NCBI GenBank assembly: GCA_965240325.2
Contig: OZ251223.1
Span: 4,402,001-4,466,000, forward strand
Origin: Rebecca billardiae RCC1528
Lineage: Eukaryota; Haptophyta
DNA: 64,000 nt
Direction of reading: 5' to 3'
The notes below the pieces were generated by a model. That model did no database searches and was not told the DNA's origin. It saw nothing but the letters and a program-made list of their open reading frames with translations. The translations under genes and the position numbers were made by a program. Of this stretch, positions 57,882 to 64,000 are shown in pieces. Each line of letters begins with the position of its first letter. Within the stretch, counting starts at the first letter, position 1.

Positions 57882-60810
57882 TCACGCGGGCAGCCTCCGG
57901 AAGTGCACGACGATCTCGTGCTGCCCGCTCCTCGCATCGAATGGCTCCTCCGCGCCCGCCGCCCCGCCGGCGTCTCCTTCCCTCTGCACGAGCTCGAGCT
58001 CGAGCACGCCGGTGGCGCTGTCGTAGGTGTGCGCCACCTGCGCGCCGTCCACCACCACGGACGAGGGCGCGCGCGCGGCGTACAGGCCGAAGGTGCCGCG
58101 GCCGATGGCGCGCACCGTCGCGCAGCCCGGCGAGGCGTGCACGTCGACGATGGCGCCGCCGCCGTTCATCATCCCGAGCAGCCCGAGCGCCGCCCAGCGC
58201 GTGCCCGCCGCCCCTCCGCCCTCCTCGGCCACCGAGTGCTGCAGTGGGCAGACGGTGAAGACCTCCCACTCGTTCGAGCCGAGCTGCCCCGCGGCGTGCG
58301 CGTCCGCCGCGCCGAGCGGGCCGATCAGCTCGCCCGTCGTGTACCGCCAGAGCACGTACCCGTCCGAGCCCCCCGCGCCGCCCGGCTGGAAGCGCGGCTC
58401 CGCGCAGTCGCTCGGCCGCAGGCTGAGCTGCACGGCTGGCGGCGCGGGCAGCGCGACAAACCGCCGCAGCCGCCGGCTCCACTCGGAGCCCTGCACGTTG
58501 AACGCGCCGATGAGGCCGGTGTGCGCGTTGGCGTTCCAGATCTTGAGCGCGCTGTGCCCGTCGCGCGACACGTCCTCGAAGAGGCAGTCGAGCGTCGGCC
58601 TGCGGCACGGACAGAGCGCGGGGCGCGGGACGCGGTGCGCGCGCGTGTGAGCGCGCGAGCGCGCGCGCGCGCCCGGCCGCGCCGCCGCGGGGGCGGCGCT
58701 CGCGCGCGCGCGCGCACCGGCCGGCGTGCGTCGCGCGCAGCGTGCGGCCGTCCGGCAGCACGAGCTGGCGCAGCAGCCCAAAGTCGTGCGCGCCCGGGTG
58801 GTCGCTCACGTAGATGGCGCCGCCGCCGACCGCGCGCGCGGCCGCGTGCAGCGACGCGGACGGCAGCGCCGACTGGAACATGTCCCAGTCACACGCGCCG
58901 ATCTCGCCGAGGAAGACGGAGTTGTACGAGACGGTGGCGATGTGCGCGGCGTGCGACGCGTCGTCGCGCGGGTAGAAGTCGTCCCCCGCGCGCAGCACCG
59001 CCGTCTCCCGGAACGAGAGCAGGTTCTCCGACGAGTGGCACATGCAGTTGATGCACTCGCGCGCGGAGGCGGGCCCGCGCGAGAGGTGGCGGCCGACCGA
59101 CGCCTCCATCGCGTGCACGGCGGCCTGGACGTAGCGCGGCGCGCCGATGCCGAAGCCCGCGCCGAAGGGCGAGATGCCCGACTGCGCGTCCACCTTCACC
59201 CCGTCCACGCCCGCCTCCTCCAGGTACGCGTGCAGCGCGCCGTAGAACGTGCCGAACTGCGCTGGGCCGATCGCGCCCACGCCGTGGAAGGACGCCGCGT
59301 CCCACGCGACCGCGGGCTCGACCATCAGCAGGTCCATCGCGGGCTGCGGGAAGCGCCACTCGGGCTTGAGCAGCTCGCGCATCTCCTGCGAGACGGGCGA
59401 GACCCCCGACCAGTACCCCGCGAGCGCGTGCCAGCAGTACACGCGCCGCACGCCCAGCTCGGCGCGCAGCTGTGACACGAGCGCGCGCAGGGAGCGCCCC
59501 TCGCCCAGCTCCGACTCGAACTTGGCGTTGGCGCGCACCGAGACGAGGCTCTTGGAGAAGTCGGTGTGCTCGTCGAAGAAGCGGATCAGGTTGCGCCGCA
59601 GCGGCCCCTGCGAGAGCCAGCGCCACAGCCGCGAGCGCTGCGAGTGGAACGGCGCGGGCTCCACCAGCCGCTGGTACGCCCAGCTCACCAGCCGCACCGC
59701 GAGGTTGATCGCCGAGGGAGCGGGCTGCGCGAGCGCGGCGGGCGAGGCGCGCTCGGCGTCGGCGTCCTCGAAGGCGACGCCCTGCCGGTTGGCCTCGCCC
59801 GCGTCCACCGTCTGCCACCCGTCGTCCACGATCACGAAGCGCGGCGGCGCGCCCCCCTCCCGCAGCGTGCGCACCCCCCTGAGGATGCCGCTCGGCTCCA
59901 CGCCCGAGTAGAAGGCGTCCCACGTGCACCAGCCGAACATGTCGAGGTGGTCGGGCAGGGGCTTGGCGCCGCGCACGCGGAAGGTGCCGAGGTGCTCGGA
60001 CGCCGCGGCGAACGCGCGGCGCAGCGTCGCGTACGGCTCGGCCCCCACCGCCACCACCGCCGCCGAGCCCACCCGGCGCGCGCACACGTCCTTGTCGCCC
60101 GAGTCGGTGCGCAGCAACAGCTCGTTGCTCAAAATGTTGCCGCAGAGGGTGGTGCGGAAGGCGCCGTCGATGAGCGGGATGATCACGGCGTACAGCGGCT
60201 CCGCGCCGCCCCCGCCCGCCCCCCCGCCGCGCCGCGCGCCCTCCGCCGCCGGGCAGCGGGCGAGCAGGAACTGCGTCTCGATCGGCACGCGCCCGCCCCT
60301 GCGGCACACCAGCGGGCCCATCCACCAGCGCTTCACGCGCGAGGCGGCGAGGAAGCGGTCGGCGTTGAGCCAGCCGAGCGTGTGCGTCGACTGCGACTTG
60401 GCCGGCGCGTCGCGCCCCTCCTTCCACCCGAGCACCACCGCGCCGTGCGTCGCGCCCGCGCTCGTGACGTCGTCGCCGAGCCGGTCGATCAGCACGCGGC
60501 CGCACGAGGACACGAGCGCGCCGTCGTCGCGCACGCGCAGGCCGAGCTCGGCCGGGTCGGCGTCGGTGGCGGGCGGGGGGTCGGACGGGTGCGCGGGCGC
60601 CGGCGCCGCGCGCTGCTGCCGCTGCGACGAGGACGGAGCCGCGCGCGAGGCGAGCGGCGTGGACGAGGGCGAGCGAGACACCGCCGACACGCGCCGCGCG
60701 GCGCGCGCGGTGACGGCGACGCGCGGGCTGATGGCGGCGGGGCGAGCGTAGCCCGCCGCGGGGACGAGCAGCGCGAGGGCCCCGAGCGTGACCGCGAGCG
60801 TGACGCGCAT
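57882..60810 (-). CDS. Raffinose synthase/alkaline alpha-galactosidase family (GH36) enzyme
   Basis: Exons 58718-60810 and 57882-58599 flank a 118-nt intron (GTGCGC...CCGCAG) and give 936 residues. Family members transfer or hydrolyse alpha-galactosyl groups (raffinose-series sugars or galactolipid-related substrates). Signature motifs are present: F-G-W-C-T-W-D-A-F-Y, I-V-D-D-G-W-Q, Y-C-W-H-A-L-A-G-Y-W-S-G-V, V-D-G-V-K-V-D-A-Q (nucleophile Asp), R-A-G-D-D-F-Y-P-R-D (acid/base Asp), and L-K-I-W-N-A-N after the splice. I chose the ATG at 60808-60810 because M-R-V-T-L-A-V-T-L-G-A-L-A-L-L is a clean signal peptide; the frame also offers an ATG at 60972 that would bury it. After the signal comes a basic Ser/Ala/Arg-rich stretch, which together resemble a bipartite plastid presequence (inference). 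Galactosyl transfer versus hydrolysis cannot be decided from sequence. Confidence 0.9.
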
Positions 60811-61163
60811 GCCGGCCGTGACCGTCCAACACGTCGCGCGGAGCGGCACCAAATTGCGGGACGACGCCGGATGCGCGACGTGCGCCACCAGCAGTCCAGC
60901 AGCGCCCTTCGTTCGGTTCCGCTCCGTCAAGCGCAACGTTTGCGATTCGTCAGGCTGGGGCGCGAAGAACATGCGTCAGTACGCGCGAATACGACCGAGC
61001 GGCATCTATGACCGGCGCGACTACCGCGCGAGGAATCTGGAGGCCCGAGCGGGGCGACCTCGCGAAGGCAGCCCAAAGTTGAGAAGTTGAAAACGACGCG
61101 AGAGAACCGTGAGCCGCCGCGCCCGCCGCCGCCGGCAGGCGCAGGCGGCGCAGCGCGCGTTAA

Positions 61164-61868
61164 AAGGTTGTCGTCTGGGAATCCGGGACGCCGCCCACCA
61201 AACCGTTCAAACAGCATGGCGCCGCCGCCCGGCGCACGCGCAAGGACGCGCCGAAGGAGGACCTGGGCGTGATATGCCGCGATCTCGCGCGCGAGGCGGT
61301 GCGCGTGAGGACCATGCACACCCGAAGAGACCTCACAGACGCGCGCGACATGGACAACGACCAGCGCAAGGTGTCTGAGTCGATGGCCGAGGCCGAGAAG
61401 TGCCGGCACGCCGTCAACGGCGACGACAAGTGGATCAAGCAGGCGAACACCACCGTCAAGCACGAGCGAGAGGTCATTCGGGATGGCGGCAAGCTCCGTA
61501 CGGCGTATCTCGAAGGCGCCGCCGCACTCATCGCGCGCTGTGCTAAGTGCAGCCGCATGGCTGAGGCTCCCGAGGGGCTGCGCTCGCTTGCGTCGTCCCA
61601 CGACGGAGGGCACAACATCGATACGGGCGGGCTCAACACCGCCAACCGCCCGTCGGGGCAGGCCGACGAGACCCATAAGCACGTGGTGTACTCATCGGAT
61701 GCGCTCGGCGCACTCTCAGGCCGTGTTGGGCGCCCACGCGCGCGCGCGTGCTGCCACGAGCACCACGACAAGCCTACACGTGCACTCGGCGGCCTGCGCG
61801 CGAGCCCTGGTGCGCCAAATCCTATAGTCGGATTGCCTCAGGATCGTGCTCGCCGTGGAGTTTTGTAA
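61164..61868 (+). pseudogene. Captured gene fragment in the left arm of foldback element 4
   Basis: A frame opens exactly at the arm edge, right after a TAA, and stays open for about 235 codons with no ATG in its first ~50 codons. It reads through P-P-T-K-P-F-K-Q-H-G-A-A, D-L-G-V-I-C-R-D-L-A-R-E-A-V, D-A-R-D-M-D-N-D-Q-R-K-V-S-E and W-I-K-Q-A-N-T-T-V-K-H-E-R-E. This is charged, probably helical, and far more protein-like than shadow frames in this DNA. The same frame is mirrored in the right arm (about 62079-62744, minus strand) with a one-base deletion near 62722. I do not recognise the parent protein. The lack of a proper start suggests an exon fragment caught by the element. Confidence 0.5.
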
Positions 61869-62746
61869 CGAAATCCGGGCTCGCGCGGGCTCCGGCCGCA
61901 ATCCATCGACAAAATTCGGAATTATTCCACGAAAATGCCAGATTTGGCCAAAATATCATAATCAAAACGTATTTAGGGACAATATTCCGAATTTTGTCGA
62001 TGGATTGCGGCCGGAGCCCGCGCGAGCCCGGATTTCGTTACAAAACTCCACGGCGAGCACGATCCTGAGGCAATCCGACTATAGGATTTGGCGCACCAGG
62101 GCTCGCGCGCAGGCCGCCGAGTGCACGTGTCGTGTAGGCTTGTCGTGGTGCTCGTGGCAGCACGCGCGCGCGCGTGGGCGCCCAACACGGCCTGAGAGTG
62201 CGCCGAGCGCATCCGATGAGTACACCGCGTGCTTATGGGTCTCGTCGGCCTGCCCCGACGGGCGGTTGGCGGTGTTGAGCCCGCCCGTATCGATGTTGTG
62301 CCCTCCGTCGTGGGACGACGCAAGCGAGCGCAGCCCCTCGGGAGCCTCAGCCATGCGGCTGCACTTAGCACAGCGCGCGATGAGTGCGGCGGCGCCTTCG
62401 AGATACGCCGTACGGAGCTTGCCGCCATCCCGGATGACCTCTCGCTCGTGCTTGACGGTGGTGTTCGCCTGCTTGATCCACTTGTCGTCGCCGTTGACGG
62501 CGTGCCGGCACTTCTCGGCCTCGGCCATCGACTCAGACACCTTGCGCTGGTCGTTGTCCATGTCGCGCGCGTCTGTGAGGTCTCTTCGGGTGCGCATGGT
62601 CCTCACGCGCACCGCCTCGCGCGCGAGATCGCGGCATATCACGCCCAGGTCCTCCTTCGGCGCGTCCTTGCGCGTGCGCCGGGCGGCGGCGCCATGCTGT
62701 TTGAACGGTTTGGTGGGCGGCGTCCGGATTCCCAGACGACAACCTT
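61164..62746. mobile_element. Foldback element 4: near-perfect 0.77-kb palindrome with 50-nt loop
   Basis: Left arm 61164 to about 61930 and right arm about 61981-62746 are reverse complements with few substitutions and small indels. The spacer is only about 50 nt. The tips are AAGGTTGTCGTCTGGGAATCC and its complement. TTAA stands at both edges (61160-61163 on the left; 62745-62748 on the right, overlapping the tip), hinting at a TTAA target, though the left tip has two extra A. Both arms carry the same stretch of protein-coding-like sequence. The unit lies about 350 bp upstream of the GH36 start codon, in the opposite direction. Confidence 0.9.
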
Positions 62747-64000
62747 AAAATCGGTCCAGGACCGCCGCCCCACCCGCACCAGCCGCCGACGCCCACATCC
62801 CACGCCGCCGCCAAGAGCGCGGCGGCTGCGGGCACGCCTCCCCGGGCTCCCACGCTCCGCCACACATCGTCAGGTGGCGGCCTGCCGCTTGGACTCGTGA
62901 TCGGAGTGGGCTTGGGGTGAGCGCGTCGACTATGACGTGGACGTGGTAGCTCACGACGTAAGCTCGACCGCGTGCTCACGCTGGCCTACGTCGCACAGAC
63001 GGTGCGAAGAGGCTGCTGTGGACGGCGGCTGCCGGAGTCTGCGTGCTCGGCCGCAGCACCCCGTGCGCGCAGGTGATCTGCGAGGTGGGCACAGCGGCGA
63101 GCGCATCAACTGCGTGGCGCGCGAGCCCGATGAGCTCAAGAGCTCATCCAACCACGGCTCATGTCAAGACCAAAGCCGCTGCGCGGAGCCTCGGCGCAGC
63201 ATGCCGCCTTGCCGTCTGCGCGACGCCATGTGCGACTGCGCAACCTTGAACAGGCTGGCCGCCCGCCTGCAGCGGCTTTAGTGACGTGGTGGCGGGATCA
63301 TCCGTAATGCTCCGGCCCGTGTGTAGTCAGGCACATTATGCCCTGGCACCGGCAGCGGCACCGGCGGGGCGGACGGCGGTGGCCGCCTTGGCGCCTTCGT
63401 GACAGTGAGCGCGGGACTGAATGATGGCCACTGGAGTGACTAGACCCACGTGCCTGCCTTGCCCGACACCTCGTCGCGCGCTCGCGTGACTAACGCTCAA
63501 GTGGTGCATGCGCCGTATGGCATACGCCTCAGCGCCTGTCCACCACGGCGACGTGTTCCATGCCACCAGCCTAGCGTCCCCATCGGGCTTGCTTCGTGCA
63601 TGCACGCATCCGGCCAATCGACAGGCGGCGGCGGCGCGTTCCAGAGCATGCGCTGATGAGTGTTGATCCGTGACCTGCGCACTATCTGCGGACCGCTCGC
63701 TCCGGCAGCAGACTGTGCGCACGGACGAGGCCGAAGCCCTGCGGGCGCTAGAACGTGCCTTGCGCATGTCGACTACTCCGTACTCGCGCATTGGCGCCTG
63801 CCCAGCTGTTGGCGTAGTGCGCGGCGATCATCGCGCCGTCAGCCTCCCCGCCAGCCACGGCCACGAGCGGAAAGCCGAAAGCGCCGCCATCTTGGCCGTC
63901 GTTGGGACTTGGGAACTTGGGCGACAGTCTTGTCTCACACTGCAAGACTTGTCTCGCCTCGAGTGTCGAGTCCCGGTCCGACTCCAGAAGTCCAGAGATG
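62747..64000. other. No supported gene to the window end
   Basis: Frames of up to about 150 codons occur on both strands, without domains. A minus-strand frame at 63748-63945 reads F-P-S-P-N-D-G-Q-D-G-G-A-F-G-F-P and could be the edge of a gene beyond the window, but support is weak. Confidence 0.4.

Noticed and set aside
60811-60972. Upstream ATG for the GH36 gene (60972)
   Set aside because: It would bury a clear signal peptide 54 residues inside the protein.

Overview
This is nuclear DNA from a very GC-rich eukaryote, probably a microalga. The evidence is short spliceosomal introns (four resolved, 103-154 nt, starting GTG-C/G-GC and ending GCGCAG or CCGCAG), an intact nuclear-type tRNA-Gln, a Ty1/Copia retrotransposon, and eukaryote-specific proteins (NAA25, DXO/RAI1, a REJ/GPS receptor). 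Two proteins have N-termini that look plastid-directed: a signal peptide plus a basic Ser/Ala-rich stretch on a GH36 enzyme, and a twin-arginine-like stretch on a 2-oxoglutarate oxygenase. That would fit a secondary-plastid alga such as a haptophyte, but I cannot fix the lineage from this window alone.

Layout. 1-3967: AT microsatellites, a dispersed repeat and no gene I can support. 3968-5347 (-): 2OG-Fe(II) oxygenase. Just upstream of its ATG lies a 2.7-kb inverted-repeat element (5410-8112) nested in an older terminal-inverted-repeat (TIR) element (5403-8707). 8883-9533 (+): small two-pass membrane protein. 9567-12598: two dispersed repeats and a second inverted-repeat element. 12866-28237 (+): a single uninterrupted reading frame for a 5123-residue surface protein (two copies of a bacterial-type secreted domain, about 2460 residues of proline-rich repeat, REJ/PKD-like ectodomain, GPS motif, membrane segments, IQ motif). 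28566-28637 (-): tRNA-Gln(CUG). 28982-32562 (-): NAA25, three exons, divergent from a disordered acidic protein (32730-33755, +). 34073-35059: third inverted-repeat element. 35349-36470 (+): DXO/RAI1. 36738-39194: dispersed repeat and decayed sequence. 39200-45861: Copia element with matching 337-bp LTRs, a perfect 5-bp target duplication and one frame-breaking lesion. 46856-48049 (-): single-pass membrane protein of unknown function. 48233-48499 (+): small F-box-like ORF. 49468-50844 (-): leucine-rich-repeat protein, divergent from mannonate dehydratase (51307-52639, +, two exons). 53912-57437: TIR-bounded element carrying a decayed unknown gene. 57882-60810 (-): raffinose synthase/alpha-galactosidase-type GH36 enzyme, two exons. 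61164-62746: fourth inverted-repeat element whose arms each carry the same gene fragment. 62747-64000: nothing supportable.

The genes do not form an operon or an obvious pathway; they are independent eukaryotic loci. UxuA (hexuronate catabolism) and GH36 (galactosides) are both carbohydrate enzymes but are not adjacent. The most unusual feature is the number of long hairpin elements: four with 0.34-0.9-kb arms in 64 kb. One has a demonstrable 4-bp target duplication and interrupts another element.
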